64,000 nt of DNA from Sphingomonas sp. YR710 (GTDB lineage Bacteria > Pseudomonadota > Alphaproteobacteria > Sphingomonadales > Sphingomonadaceae). The stretch covers positions 33,963-97,962 of the forward strand of contig NZ_FMZJ01000016.1 in NCBI RefSeq assembly GCF_900101455.1. The letters are read 5' to 3'. Within the stretch, counting starts at the first letter, position 1; each line of letters opens with the position of its first letter. A model generated the notes under the pieces. The model was not told where the DNA came from. It did no database searches and saw nothing but the letters and a program-made list of their open reading frames with translations. Both the position numbers and the translations under genes were made by a program. Below are positions 17,601-27,699 of the stretch, piece by piece.

Positions 17601-18536
17601 TCAGCCGCGCGAATTGAATACCGACCAGCCGGTCGCAGCCGCCAGCCGTTCGAGCGCCAGCGAGCCGATCTTGGAATTGCCGCGCTCGTTGAGCCCCGGC
17701 GACCAGACCGCGATCGATGCGACGCCGGGCACGACCGTCAGGATACCGCCGCCCACCCCCGATTTGCCGGGCATGCCGACACGAAACGCGAATTCACCCG
17801 ATCCGTCATAATGGCCGCACATCATCATCAGCGCGTTGATGCGCTTGGCCCGCGTCGGCGGCACGATCGAATGGCCGGTGACCGGATCGCGTCCATGCAT
17901 CATCAGAAAGCGTCCCGCCGCCGCCAATTGGCGGCAGTTCATGGCGATCGCGCATTGATGGAAATAGACGCCGAGCACCTCCTCCACCGGATTGTGGATG
18001 TTGCCGAACGCCCGCATGTAATTGACGAGCGCCGCGTTGCGAAAGCCGGTATCCTGCTCGCCCCTGGCCACATCGTCGTCGATGAAAATTGTGTCGTCAT
18101 GCGCGAGCTGGCGCAGGAAGCGCAATATTTCGCCGATCGCCTCGCGCGGCCTGTGCCCCGACAGTACGACATCGCTGACGACGATCGCGCCGGCATTGAT
18201 GAACGGATTGCGGGGAATGCCATGCTCCTGTTCAAGCTGGACGATCGAATTGAACGCACTGCCCGAAGGCTCACGACCGACCCTGTGCCAGAGCGCATCG
18301 CCGACCTTGCCGAGCGCAATCGTCAGCGCGAACACCTTCGAAATGCTCTGGATCGAAAACAATGTATCGCCGTCGCCCGCGACATGGATGGTCCCGTCCG
18401 CGGTGATCACCGCGATGCCGAACTGGTTCGGATCGACGCAGGCCAGGCCGGGAATATAATCGGCCACCCGGCCGCGATCCTGCTCCTGCGCCATATCGGC
18501 GGCGATCTTGCGGACGATATGATCGATGTCGGTCAT
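17601..18536 (-). CDS. glsA: Glutaminase
   Basis: 311-residue serine-dependent glutaminase of the beta-lactamase-like fold, hydrolysing L-glutamine to glutamate and ammonia. The nucleophile motif SIQSISK is near residue 64, NAGAIV near 116, and a C-terminal KSGVGGGIL near 259. Length fits the family. It follows the Hsp70 gene 98 bp upstream on the same strand and may be independently transcribed. Confidence 0.95.
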   Translation of the reverse strand: MTDIDHIVRKIAADMAQEQDRGRVADYIPGLACVDPNQFGIAVITADGTIHVAGDGDTLFSIQSISKVFALTIALGKVGDALWHRVGREPSGSAFNSIVQLEQEHGIPRNPFINAGAIVVSDVVLSGHRPREAIGEILRFLRQLAHDDTIFIDDDVARGEQDTGFRNAALVNYMRAFGNIHNPVEEVLGVYFHQCAIAMNCRQLAAAGRFLMMHGRDPVTGHSIVPPTRAKRINALMMMCGHYDGSGEFAFRVGMPGKSGVGGGILTVVPGVASIAVWSPGLNERGNSKIGSLALERLAAATGWSVFNSRG

Positions 18537-18773
18537 TTGCGATCCTCCGCCGCGATCAGGGGGATCGATGATCGACGGTGAAAATGGTCCCGCGCGTTTT
18601 GCATGATATCCTCCCCCAGGCCGTCACTTTCGTGGATTGCGGCGATCTGCGCAACCATCTGGCATATTCCCGATCCGGGGGGCATGCTCCGGATCGCGGC
18701 CACAAGATTGCGGGCTGCACGCGGGAACGGAACGCTTCGCGGCGGCGTTGGCCTGTCAACAGAAAGTGTGCCG

Positions 18774-19895
18774 ATGCTGACCGACGCCGACTATCTGATC
18801 TTCCGCCCGGACTATGTCGATCTGGCGCATTCCCCGCTCCGGCGCTCGCTCGATGCGCCGACCTATGTCCTCGGCGCCTTCAATCCGGGGCTGACACGGC
18901 TGCCCGGCGGCAATCTGTTGATGATGGTCAGGGTTGCCGAGGCGCTGCGCGAACCCATCTGGGACGGCCATGTCCATGCGATCCGCGGAACGCCGGAAGG
19001 CTATGTGCTCGATGCCTATCCGCTCACCGGTGTCGGCATGAGCGATCCGCGCCAGTTCGACGTGTCGCATGGCAGCTACCGGATGCTCGGCCTGACCTCG
19101 CTGTCCTGGCTGTTACCGGTCGAACTCTCGCCCGACGGCCGCATCATCGAGGCGATCCATTATGACAGGATCATCGCCCCGGCCGCCTCCTATCAGGAAT
19201 ATGGCGTCGAGGATCCGCGGATCAGCCGGATCGGCGACATGTGGTATATGACGACCTGCTCGGCGTCGGCCGAGCGCCATTGCTCGACCCTCTATGCGTC
19301 GCATGACGGGCTGAACTATGAGCTCAAGGGCGTGGTGCTCGATCATCAGAACAAGGACATGATCCTGTTCGAAGGAAAGATCCGCGATCATTTCGTGGCG
19401 TTGACCCGGCCGTTGGGCGAACTCTATCTGGCCTATCCGCCGGACAGCGCCTTTGCCGGCGGACCTTCGATCAATCTCGCCGGTTCGCCGGACGCGCTCC
19501 ACTGGAAGCCGTTCGATCAGCCGTTCATCCGGCCGCGCAAGGCATCGATCGCCTCGATGAAGCTTGGTGGTGGCAGTCCGCCGATCCTCACCGATCGGGG
19601 CTGGCTGATGCTCTATCACGGCGTCGAGATGCGCGCGCAGGTGGGGATTTACCGCACCTTCTGGGCGTTGCTCGACCGGGACGATCCCGCGACGATCCTG
19701 CGGCTCGAAGAGGATCGGCCGCTGCTCGAGGCGAATCCGGTCCTGACCGGACCGATCGAGGATATGCTCTATCTGCCCACCGAAGTCGTGTTTACGACGG
19801 GCATCGTCGATGGCGGCGATCATTATATCGTCGCCTCGGGCGAAGCCGATCTTGCCTGCCGTATCACCCACATTCCGAAGACGCGTTTCGCGTGA
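18774..19895 (+). CDS. GH130-family glycoside phosphorylase/hydrolase-like protein
   Basis: 373-residue five-bladed beta-propeller enzyme of family GH130, which phosphorolyses or hydrolyses beta-mannosides. Signatures: EYGVEDPRISRIGDMWYM near residue 140 (Asp of VEDPRI is the likely acid), GGGSPPILTDRGWLMLYHG near 262 and a closing YIVASGEADL. The ATG at 18774 was chosen because family homology begins there; an upstream in-frame ATG at 18603 adds 57 residues of unlikely composition. No sugar transporter or other glycosidase is adjacent, so its substrate, possibly beta-1,2-mannoside, is unknown. Confidence 0.82.
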   Translation: MLTDADYLIFRPDYVDLAHSPLRRSLDAPTYVLGAFNPGLTRLPGGNLLMMVRVAEALREPIWDGHVHAIRGTPEGYVLDAYPLTGVGMSDPRQFDVSHGSYRMLGLTSLSWLLPVELSPDGRIIEAIHYDRIIAPAASYQEYGVEDPRISRIGDMWYMTTCSASAERHCSTLYASHDGLNYELKGVVLDHQNKDMILFEGKIRDHFVALTRPLGELYLAYPPDSAFAGGPSINLAGSPDALHWKPFDQPFIRPRKASIASMKLGGGSPPILTDRGWLMLYHGVEMRAQVGIYRTFWALLDRDDPATILRLEEDRPLLEANPVLTGPIEDMLYLPTEVVFTTGIVDGGDHYIVASGEADLACRITHIPKTRFA

Positions 19896-20038
19896 TCGTG
19901 GCCTGACCGCGCCCGGAACCCGAGCGCGATTTCAGCGCATCAAGATATTCTCCGTACAGCCCCCCGTTGCCAAGCGTGGGGCCACATCCCTATTTCGGCG
20001 ACAGAGAATCGAATCCCATATCCGGAGCATAGCCTCTC

Positions 20039-21001
20039 ATGACTGCCACCCATTCGACGCGCATGCTGATCCTCGGCTCGGGGCCCGCGGGCCTGTCCGC
20101 CGCGATATACGGGGCGCGTGCCGGGCTGGCCCCGATCGTCGTGCAGGGCCTGCAGCCCGGCGGGCAGCTTACCATCACCACCGATGTGGAGAATTATCCC
20201 GGCTTCAAGGACGTCATCCAGGGGCCGTGGCTGATGGAGCAGATGCAGGCGCAGGCCGAGCATGTCGGCGCCACGATGATGTGGGATACGATCGTCGATG
20301 TCGATCTGTCGCAGCGGCCGTTCAGGCTGACCGGCGATGGCGGCACGCTCTATTTTGCGGACGCGCTGGTGATCGCGACCGGCGCGCAGGCGAAGTGGCT
20401 TGGCGCGCCCGGCGAGCAGGAACTGGGCGGCAAGGGTGTCTCGGCCTGCGCCACCTGCGACGGATTCTTTTATCGCGGCAAGAAGGTGGCGGTGATCGGC
20501 GGCGGCAATACCGCGGTCGAGGAGGCGCTGTATCTGACCAATCACAGTCATGACGTGACGCTGATCCATCGTCGCGATTCGCTGCGCGCCGAAAAGATCC
20601 TGCAGGATCGGCTGTTCGCGCATCCGAACGTCAAGGTGCTGTGGAACAAGGCCGTCGAGGGTTTCGTCGCGGGGGAAGGTGCTGCGGGTCTGGTCGCGAT
20701 CGACCTGAAGGATACGGTAACCGGCGAGCCGTCGTCGATCGCGGTCGATGGCGGCTTCGTCGCGATCGGCCACCATCCGGCGACCGAATTGTTCAAGGGG
20801 CATCTCGAGCTTGATGAGGATGGCTATCTGGTCGTCGAAAAAGGCGGCACCCGCACCAGCATGCCCGGCGTGTTCGCCTGCGGCGATGTGGCCGACAAGA
20901 TCTACCGGCAGGCGGTAACGGCGGCGGGCACCGGCTGCATGGCCGCGCTCGATGTCGAGCGTTTCCTCGCCGAAGCGGATTTCGAGGCGGTCGCGGCCTG
21001 A
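20039..21001 (+). CDS. trxB: Thioredoxin-disulfide reductase
   Basis: 320-residue FAD/NADPH flavoprotein reducing thioredoxin. The FAD-binding GSGPAGLSAA starts near residue 14, the redox-active CATC near 138, NADPH-binding GGGNTAVEEA near 157, and the second FAD motif GVFACGDVAD near 282. Length and motif order are canonical. It stands alone, with a hairpin downstream. Confidence 0.97.
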   Translation: MTATHSTRMLILGSGPAGLSAAIYGARAGLAPIVVQGLQPGGQLTITTDVENYPGFKDVIQGPWLMEQMQAQAEHVGATMMWDTIVDVDLSQRPFRLTGDGGTLYFADALVIATGAQAKWLGAPGEQELGGKGVSACATCDGFFYRGKKVAVIGGGNTAVEEALYLTNHSHDVTLIHRRDSLRAEKILQDRLFAHPNVKVLWNKAVEGFVAGEGAAGLVAIDLKDTVTGEPSSIAVDGGFVAIGHHPATELFKGHLELDEDGYLVVEKGGTRTSMPGVFACGDVADKIYRQAVTAAGTGCMAALDVERFLAEADFEAVAA

Positions 21002-21088
21002 CCCCGGGCTCGCCATCGGGGGCCGGTGGCGCCCGGAAGAGCGGGGTCACGCCGGCCAGAGCGCATAGGCGCTGACTTCGCTCTTTTA

Positions 21089-21112
21089 CCCTCTCCCGCT
21101 TGCGGGAGAGGG
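21089..21112. terminator. Perfect hairpin between convergent trxB and ACP genes
   Basis: Arms ccctctcccgc and gcgggagaggg pair fully around a two-base loop, followed by ttgggtgagggg, a sequence common in dispersed sphingomonad palindromes. It lies between the convergent genes and probably works as a bidirectional terminator, while also being repeat-derived. Confidence 0.65.
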
Positions 21113-21152
21113 TTGGGTGAGGGGCTATTGCTGACCCGATCGTCGAAAGGCG

Positions 21153-21425
21153 CTACGCTGCCAGCTTGTTCTGCACGAACGCCGTCAACGCGCCGAAGCT
21201 TTCGAGCATTTCGCCGTCCACCTCGTCGTCATCGATCACGATGTGCAGCCGATCCTCAAGTTCGGTAAGCAGGCCGGCCACCGCCATCGAATCGAGTTCG
21301 GGCAGCGATCCGAAAAGCTGGGTATCCGCTGTGAATCCCCCGACGCGGGCCGCATCGAGCCCCAAAATATCGATCAGCACGGCTCGCACTGTCGTCTCGG
21401 TGGCATTCGGATCGTTCGCGCTCAC
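21153..21425 (-). CDS. Acyl carrier protein, XrtA-locus type
   Basis: 90-residue acidic carrier protein. The phosphopantetheine attachment Ser is in PELDSMAVAGL near residue 45. It is divergent from the acyl-CoA ligase gene (106 bp between starts), an arrangement matching exosortase-A exopolysaccharide loci where an ACP, an acyl ligase and a PLP decarboxylase occur together. It is not the housekeeping fatty-acid ACP by sequence or setting. What acyl group it carries is unknown. Confidence 0.88.
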   Translation of the reverse strand: MSANDPNATETTVRAVLIDILGLDAARVGGFTADTQLFGSLPELDSMAVAGLLTELEDRLHIVIDDDEVDGEMLESFGALTAFVQNKLAA

Positions 21426-21533
21426 GGATGATTCCCTGCTTTCTCTCGAATCGCGCCTCGCCTAGACGCATCGGATCGATGGGACAAGAATTTGCGTAAA
21501 CGGCGCGATTTACGCCGTGATATAAGGGTGATG

Positions 21534-23054
21534 ATGCCGATCCTGCCTGACCCGTTGCCACGGCCACTCGACCATCTGGCGTTGCTGGGCGCGCGCGATG
21601 CGCCGGCGCTCGTCGATCGCGCGGGTATTGTCGATCATGGCGGGCTCGACAGGCTGGTGGGCCAACTGGCGGCAGGGCTGCTGCGCCAGGGATTGCAGCC
21701 GGGCGATCGGGTGGCGAGCTGGTGCGCCAAGACGCGGCTGGCCTGCCTGATGCCGCTGGCGGCGGCGCGCGCGGGGCTCGTTCATGTGCCGATCAACCCG
21801 GTGCTCAAGCATCCGCAGGTTGCGCATATCCTGGCGGACAGCGGCGCGCGGTTGCTGATCGCGGGCGCCGGCCGCGCCGCGAGCCTCGAGGAAGGCGAGC
21901 GGCCGGCATCATGCGGGTTGCTGATCGAGGAGGAAGACGGCGCCGCGCTGTTAGCGGACACGGCCGGTCTCGGCCCGTCCGGCGCGGATCCGGATGCGTT
22001 GGTCGCGATCCTCTACACCTCCGGATCGACCGGACGCCCCAAGGGGGTGATGCTCAGCCACGCCAATCTGTGGCTAGGCGCGATCAGCGTGGCGCATTAT
22101 CTGAAGCTCGCGGCGGACGATCGCACCCTGTGCGTGCTGCCGCTGAGTTTCGATTATGGGCAGAACCAGCTGCTTTCGAGCTGGGGGGCCGGGGCGTGCG
22201 TCTATCCGCTCGATTATCTCACGCCGCGCGACGTGGTGCGCGCGGTGGCGAAGCACGGGATCACGACGCTGGCGGGGGTGCCGCCTTTGTGGATCCAGCT
22301 CGCCGAGATCGACTGGCCGGCAGACGCGGTCGCGCCGCTGCGTCGGCTCACCAATACCGGCGGTCGCCTCAGCCGTCCGCTGGTCAGCCGTTTGCGCAAC
22401 CTTTTCCCTACGGCCGATCTCTATTCGATGTACGGTCTGACCGAAGCTTTCCGATCGACCTATCTTTTGCCGGAACTGATCGATCGCCACCCGGATTCGA
22501 TCGGATCGGCGATTCCGTTCGCCGAAGTGATGGTGGTGCGGCCGGACGGCACGATCACGGCGGACGAAGAGCCCGGCGAACTCGTCCATGCGGGGCCGCT
22601 GGTGGCCCAAGGCTATTGGCATGATCCGGCGCGAACCGCCGAGCGTTTTCGCGAAGCGCCGTCGGCTTCGGTCTATGGCGGCGTGGCGGTCTGGTCGGGC
22701 GATACCGTGCAGCGCGATGCGGCAGGCCTGATCCGTTTCGTCGGCCGCGATGACGAGATGATCAAGTCTTCGGGCAACCGGATCAGCCCCACCGAGATCG
22801 AGGAGGCGGCGATCGCAAGCGGGGCGGCTGCCGAGGCGGTGGCGATCGGCGTCGATGACGATCGGCTCGGCCAGGCGATCCTGCTCTACGCGCGGCCGGT
22901 CGGTGAGGATGCCGAAACGCGGCTGCGCGACTATTTTCGCCGCAACCTGCCCAATTTCATGCAGCCGGCCCGGCTGGTCTGGCGCGATGAGCTGCCGCGC
23001 AACGCCAATGGCAAGCTCGATCGCGCAGCGCTGAAGAAGGACGTCGTCGCATGA
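21534..23054 (+). CDS. Acyl-CoA ligase (AMP-forming), exosortase A system-associated
   Basis: 506-residue adenylate-forming enzyme. AMP-binding motif YTSGSTGRPKG near residue 162, YGLTEAF near 300, and a C-terminal lysine in NANGKLDRAAL. It likely activates a carboxylic acid and passes it to the divergent ACP. The second of two adjacent ATGs was chosen because aaggg lies five bases upstream. It overlaps the next gene by ATGA. The family (TIGR03098-like) is recognised from its neighbours as well as its sequence. Confidence 0.9.
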   Translation: MPILPDPLPRPLDHLALLGARDAPALVDRAGIVDHGGLDRLVGQLAAGLLRQGLQPGDRVASWCAKTRLACLMPLAAARAGLVHVPINPVLKHPQVAHILADSGARLLIAGAGRAASLEEGERPASCGLLIEEEDGAALLADTAGLGPSGADPDALVAILYTSGSTGRPKGVMLSHANLWLGAISVAHYLKLAADDRTLCVLPLSFDYGQNQLLSSWGAGACVYPLDYLTPRDVVRAVAKHGITTLAGVPPLWIQLAEIDWPADAVAPLRRLTNTGGRLSRPLVSRLRNLFPTADLYSMYGLTEAFRSTYLLPELIDRHPDSIGSAIPFAEVMVVRPDGTITADEEPGELVHAGPLVAQGYWHDPARTAERFREAPSASVYGGVAVWSGDTVQRDAAGLIRFVGRDDEMIKSSGNRISPTEIEEAAIASGAAAEAVAIGVDDDRLGQAILLYARPVGEDAETRLRDYFRRNLPNFMQPARLVWRDELPRNANGKLDRAALKKDVVA

Positions 23055-24292
23055 AGCCGATGGGATCGATCCCGGCCGATTATCGCGCCCGGGACGGCGT
23101 ATTGATGATCGGCGGCCGCACCGCGGAAGGCTGGGCGGAAATTGCCGGCGACACGCCGTTGTTCGTCTATGACCTCGATATCGTCCGCACGCGGATCGCG
23201 CGTTTCAGGGCCGCCTTTCCCGAGGTGGCGCTCCATTATGCGATCAAGGCCAATCCGCACCCGGCGTTGGTCAAGGCGATGGTGCCGCTGGTCGAAGGCA
23301 TCGACGTCGCATCCGAAGGCGAGGCGGCGATTGCGATCGAGGCGGGCATGGCCCCGTCGCACATCTCCTTTGCGGGGCCGGGCAAGCGCGACCGTGAATT
23401 GCGGATGGCGATCGCGGCCGGCGTGACGATCAACCTCGAATCCGCGACCGAGGGCGCCCGCGCGCTGGCGATAGCGCGCGATCTCGGTGTGCGTCCGAAG
23501 CTGGCGGTGCGGGTCAATCCCGACTTTGACCTCAAGGGATCGGGGATGAAGATGGGCGGCGGTGCGAAGCCGTTCGGGATCGACAGCGATCGTGCGGCAT
23601 CGCTGATCCGCGAAATCGTGACGGCTGGAGCGGATTATCGCGGCCTGCATATTTTCGCCGGCTCGCAGGCGCTTAGCGCCGATGCGATCGTCGAGGCGCA
23701 ACGATCGACTCTGACACTCGCGGCACGCATCAGCATCGAGGCGGCCGCTCCGCCGCCGCTGGTCAATCTAGGCGGGGGTTTCGGCATTCCCTATTTCCCC
23801 GGCGAGGTGCCGGTCGACATCGAACATGTCGGATCGGCGCTAGGCGGGGCGCTGGCCGCGCGCGATCCGATCCTGGCGCAGACCGGCTTCGCGATCGAGC
23901 TCGGACGCTGGCTGGTGGGGGAGGCGGGCGTCTATTTGACCCGCATCGTCGATCGCAAGGACAGCCACGGCGAAACCTTTCTGATTGTCGATGGCGGACT
24001 TCATCATCAGCTCGCGGCCAGCGGCAATTTCGGAACGGTCGTGCGTCGGAACTATCCGATCGCGCTCGCATCGCGGTTTGGCGCGGCAACGGAACTCGAG
24101 GCGAGCGTGGTCGGCTGTCTGTGCACGCCGCTCGATCGGCTCGGGGACCGGATCGGCCTGCCCGACGGCCGGGTTGGTGACCTGATTGTGATCTTCATGG
24201 CGGGGGCCTATGGGGCAAGCGCGAGCCCGACATCGTTCCTTGGTCATGCTCTCCCAGGTGAATTAACCATAGACGGCGATCGAATCCTGTGA
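23051..24292 (+). CDS. PLP-dependent decarboxylase, exosortase A system-associated
   Basis: 413-residue fold-type III PLP enzyme of the diaminopimelate/ornithine decarboxylase group. The PLP lysine is in HYAIKANPHP near residue 63, the glycine-rich phosphate loop in NLGGGFGIPY near 241 and the Cys of VVGCLCTPLD near 355. It is translationally coupled to the acyl-CoA ligase. In XrtA loci this trio is thought to make a modified amino-acid or polyamine substituent for the polysaccharide; that product is unproven. Confidence 0.9.
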   Translation: MKPMGSIPADYRARDGVLMIGGRTAEGWAEIAGDTPLFVYDLDIVRTRIARFRAAFPEVALHYAIKANPHPALVKAMVPLVEGIDVASEGEAAIAIEAGMAPSHISFAGPGKRDRELRMAIAAGVTINLESATEGARALAIARDLGVRPKLAVRVNPDFDLKGSGMKMGGGAKPFGIDSDRAASLIREIVTAGADYRGLHIFAGSQALSADAIVEAQRSTLTLAARISIEAAAPPPLVNLGGGFGIPYFPGEVPVDIEHVGSALGGALAARDPILAQTGFAIELGRWLVGEAGVYLTRIVDRKDSHGETFLIVDGGLHHQLAASGNFGTVVRRNYPIALASRFGAATELEASVVGCLCTPLDRLGDRIGLPDGRVGDLIVIFMAGAYGASASPTSFLGHALPGELTIDGDRIL

Positions 24293-24389
24293 TTCCTAGG
24301 AGAATATTCAGTTCTGTTGGGCCATGAAGTAAGCGTGAGAGTTGATGACAGGTCAGGCTGTTGACAGGTCGGGCGCTTGGAGGCGGTGT

Positions 24390-25040
24390 ATGGCGTTGTT
24401 TATATCGATGAACAGACTGGTGATCGGCGTGTCGCTGGGCGCGTTTGCGCTCTCGGGATGTGCTGCAGGCGCTGATAAGGGCAACCAGCTGCCGCCCGCG
24501 CCCCTCGTCACCCAGGCCACGGCGCCCGGCGAGGAATATCGGATCGGCCCGCTCGATCAGCTGACAATCTTCGTCTGGCGCAATCCCGAGTTGGGCGCTT
24601 CGGTGCAGGTGCGTCCGGACGGGCGCATCACCCTGCCGCTGATCACCGACATGGTGGCTGTCGGCAAGACGCCGACCAAGCTTTCCGACGATGTCCGCGA
24701 TGCCTTGTCGACCTATATCAAGGATCCGATCGTATCGGTGATCGTCAACAATTTCACGGGCACCTATTCGCAGCAGATCCGCATCGTCGGCGCCAATGAA
24801 AAGCCGGCCTCCGTTCCCTATCGGGCGGAAATGACCTTGCTCGACGCCATGATTGCGGTCGGCGGACTTTCGCAGTATGCGGCGGGAAACCGCGCTCGGC
24901 TGATCCGCTATGATCCGAAGACGGGCAAACAGCAGGAATATGATCTCAAGATCGACAGTCTGCTCAAGCGCGGCGATATCAGGGCGAATGTGAAGCTGGC
25001 GCCAGGGGATGTGATCATCATTCCCGAAAGCGCGTTCTGA
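24390..25040 (+). CDS. Polysaccharide export lipoprotein, XrtA system (Wza-like)
   Basis: 216-residue Wza-family export protein. The lipobox ALSGC near residue 26-30 predicts an outer-membrane lipoprotein. A poly-export domain (EYRIGPLDQLTIFVW, then VRPDGRITLPL) is followed by one SLBB repeat (QIRIVGANEKPASVPY) and the closing LAPGDVIIIPE. The ATG at 24390 has ggagg six bases upstream. It is shorter than E. coli Wza, lacking its long C-terminal helix, as usual for this system. Two copies of tgacaggtc precede it. Confidence 0.92.
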   Translation: MALFISMNRLVIGVSLGAFALSGCAAGADKGNQLPPAPLVTQATAPGEEYRIGPLDQLTIFVWRNPELGASVQVRPDGRITLPLITDMVAVGKTPTKLSDDVRDALSTYIKDPIVSVIVNNFTGTYSQQIRIVGANEKPASVPYRAEMTLLDAMIAVGGLSQYAAGNRARLIRYDPKTGKQQEYDLKIDSLLKRGDIRANVKLAPGDVIIIPESAF

Positions 25041-25085
25041 ACGCGTGTCCGTGTGGCGGTGACCGTGGGGGCGGCGTAGAGTAAG

Positions 25086-26618
25086 ATGGAATCAATCTAT
25101 ACCGAGATCAGGGTTGCGCTTTATGCGATCTGGCGGCTGCGATGGCTGGCGCTGGCGGTCGCCTGGATCATTTGCGCGCTCGGCTGGACATTGGTCATGC
25201 GCGTGCCGAGCGCGTTTGAAAGCAGCGCCCGCATATCGGTTCAGATCAGCTCGGTGCTGGGTGGCTCGGTGGGGCTCAACGACGGCGATCGGCAGCGCGA
25301 CATCGAACGGGTGCGCCAGTCGCTGACCTCGACCGAAATTCTGAAACGGGTCGTCACCAATCTTTCGAATGGCGAGCGTCCGCTCACCTCGGCCGAATCG
25401 CTTTCGCTGATCGGCTCCTTGCGCAACGGCATCACCATCACGGCGCAGGGCGACGATCTGCTCGAGATCAAGACGCGCGTGGCGTTGAAGGGGACTTCGG
25501 ATCGCGAGACGGCCTATATCGTGCGCGACGTGACTCAGCGGCTGATCGACATCTTCGTGCAGGAGAATTTGATCGGCAATCGCGCGCAGAACGTCGAGGC
25601 GCTGGCCTTTCTCGACGCCGAACTGGCGCGCCGCGGCAAGGAGCTGGCCGACGTTGATCGGCGCCGTGCCGAAGCCCAGCAGCGGACGATGGGCGCGCTT
25701 CCCGGCAGCGGAACACTCGAACAGCGGATGGAGTCGGCGCGGGGCGAGCTGGCCAATGTGAATTCCAATCTCATGCAGGCGCAGGGTTCGCTGGCGGCGA
25801 TGAACGGCCAGATGGCGGCTACCCCTGCATCGATCCCGCTGGCGACCGCCAACGGGGTCGGCGGGACCGACCAGCGGATCGCCATCCTGGAGGGGCAACT
25901 CGCCGACGCCACGGCGCGCGGTTGGACGGAGAAGCACCCGGATGTTATCGCGATCCGTGCCCAGCTCTCCCAATTGCGTACGGAGCAGGCGCGTGGCAGC
26001 CGTTCGGCAGGGCCGACCGCACCCAATCCCGTTTATGTTTCGCTCAGGTCGATGCAAGTCGAACGGCAGGGCAACGTAGGCGCGCTGATGGCCCGCAAGG
26101 CGCAATTGGAAAATGATATCGCGCAGATCGCTCAGCGGCAATTGGCGGCACCGGCGGAGCAGGTCGATCAGTCGCGTCTCGATCGCGATTATGACGTGCT
26201 CAAGACTCAATATGACAAATTGCTGTCCGATCGCGAGAACGCCAAGCTGAAGGCCGATGCGACGACCAAGACCGACGGAGTCCGGTTCCGAATCATCGAC
26301 AAGCCTTCGCTGCCGAACCGGCCGGCGGCGCCCAACCGGACAATGTTGTTGACCGGCGTGTTGGTCGTGGGAGTCGTGCTGGGCGCGGGCGTCGCGTTCG
26401 CCAAGAGCCAGTTGTCGAATACCTATACGACCACCCAACAATTGGCTCGCGCCAGCGGCCTGCCCGTATTGGGGTCGATATCCGAAGTGATCACGTCCGA
26501 AACGCGGGCAATTCGGCGCAAGCAGCTGATGTGGTTCTCCTCGTCGGCGGCAGGCCTGCCGGCAATGTTCTGCCTGCTGCTTTTAATCGAATTTATTAAA
26601 CGTATCGTGATAAGTTGA
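25086..26618 (+). CDS. Polysaccharide chain-length determinant, XrtA system (Wzc N-domain-like)
   Basis: 510-residue inner-membrane protein with the Wzz/Wzc topology: a membrane helix near residues 17-37, a long periplasmic coiled-coil-rich region (residues 40-415, with heptad-like LEQRMESARGEL and LENDIAQIAQ), a second helix near 420-440 (LLTGVLVVGVVLGAGVAF) and a third at the C-terminus. It has no kinase domain of its own; the kinase is the next gene, four bases downstream. It should set polymer length with the kinase and Wza-like lipoprotein. Confidence 0.9.
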   Translation: MESIYTEIRVALYAIWRLRWLALAVAWIICALGWTLVMRVPSAFESSARISVQISSVLGGSVGLNDGDRQRDIERVRQSLTSTEILKRVVTNLSNGERPLTSAESLSLIGSLRNGITITAQGDDLLEIKTRVALKGTSDRETAYIVRDVTQRLIDIFVQENLIGNRAQNVEALAFLDAELARRGKELADVDRRRAEAQQRTMGALPGSGTLEQRMESARGELANVNSNLMQAQGSLAAMNGQMAATPASIPLATANGVGGTDQRIAILEGQLADATARGWTEKHPDVIAIRAQLSQLRTEQARGSRSAGPTAPNPVYVSLRSMQVERQGNVGALMARKAQLENDIAQIAQRQLAAPAEQVDQSRLDRDYDVLKTQYDKLLSDRENAKLKADATTKTDGVRFRIIDKPSLPNRPAAPNRTMLLTGVLVVGVVLGAGVAFAKSQLSNTYTTTQQLARASGLPVLGSISEVITSETRAIRRKQLMWFSSSAAGLPAMFCLLLLIEFIKRIVIS

Positions 26619-26622
26619 TCAA

Positions 26623-27699
26623 ATGGACGACAAAGACGGCAAGACTGGCAAGAGGGGCAGACGCCGCGGATCGCTGATCGAGCGGGCCGGGTCGGTCTAT
26701 GATTTCGAAGCCGTGCTGCGGGCGCGTGTCGTCATGCCGGGAGACGGCGGTGCGCCATCGTCCCCGATCATCGACATGCCGGCGGCGCCATTCAATCCTG
26801 AACCCGCGTCATATTTCAGAGATGTCGAAATTTCCCCGCCGCCAGGGGCATCGCCGGGCCAGCCACTTGCCTGGGGCGGTGGCGGACACGATGGGCCGCC
26901 CGGCGGCGGCTTGCCGACCGCCGCCATGCCGGGCGAGCCGGCCGCGCTGCCACCGCCCGACGGGATTGTATATAAAACGGCTAAGGTCGATCGCGCCGGG
27001 CTGATCGAGCAGGGCTTTGTCATGCCCGATGCGGCGATCACGGCGCTTGCGGAGGAATTCCGGATCGTCAAACGGACCTTGCTGCTGAACGCGGTCGGGC
27101 CGACGGCGCTGCCGAAGGGGCGCCGCATCCTGATCTGCTCGGCGCAGGCTAATGAGGGCAAGACGTTCTGCGCGGTCAATCTGGCGCTTTCGATGGCCAA
27201 CGAACGCGATTTCGAGGTTTTGCTGGTCGACGGCGACTTCGCCAAGCCTACGGTGCTGTCGACACTCGGGATCGAAGGCCCGGTGGGATTGATGGACGCG
27301 CTTGCCGATCCCTCGATCGATGTCGAAACGCTGGTGATCAAGACCGATGTCGGGAACCTGTCCGTTCTCCCGTCCGGCAAATATACCAATGAAGCGACCG
27401 AGCTGATCGCCGCCGATCGCACCCGCGTCATTCTCGATCGTCTGGCGACCAAGCCGAATCGTATCATATTGTTCGATTCCCCGCCGGCATTGGCGGCATC
27501 GCCGGCATCTGTGCTGGCTTATCATGTCGGGCAGGTTCTGCTGATCGTGCGGGCCGATCGCACGGGCGAAGCGGAATTGCGCGATGCCGTGCTGCTGCTG
27601 GGCGGCTGCGAAGAGATCCAGTTGCTGCTGAACGGCGCGCGCTTCGCGCCGAATGCCCGTCGGTTCGGCAGCTATTACGGATATGAAGCGCCACGATGA
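26623..27699 (+). CDS. Bacterial tyrosine kinase, XrtA system (CpsD/CapB-like)
   Basis: 358-residue cytoplasmic BY-kinase. Residues 1-130 are a Gly/Pro/Ala-rich extension; the ATPase domain follows with Walker A (AQANEGKTF near 174), Walker A' (LLVDGDFAKPT near 200) and Walker B (IILFDSPPAL near 282). The C-terminus carries a tyrosine cluster (SYYGY), the usual autophosphorylation site. It pairs with the Wzc-like protein just upstream and overlaps the next gene by ATGA. Confidence 0.9.
   Translation: MDDKDGKTGKRGRRRGSLIERAGSVYDFEAVLRARVVMPGDGGAPSSPIIDMPAAPFNPEPASYFRDVEISPPPGASPGQPLAWGGGGHDGPPGGGLPTAAMPGEPAALPPPDGIVYKTAKVDRAGLIEQGFVMPDAAITALAEEFRIVKRTLLLNAVGPTALPKGRRILICSAQANEGKTFCAVNLALSMANERDFEVLLVDGDFAKPTVLSTLGIEGPVGLMDALADPSIDVETLVIKTDVGNLSVLPSGKYTNEATELIAADRTRVILDRLATKPNRIILFDSPPALAASPASVLAYHVGQVLLIVRADRTGEAELRDAVLLLGGCEEIQLLLNGARFAPNARRFGSYYGYEAPR

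Noticed and set aside
24346..24371. Two tgacaggtc copies upstream of the Wza-like gene considered as an operator
   Set aside because: Only two short copies with no symmetry and no candidate regulator nearby; too little to call.
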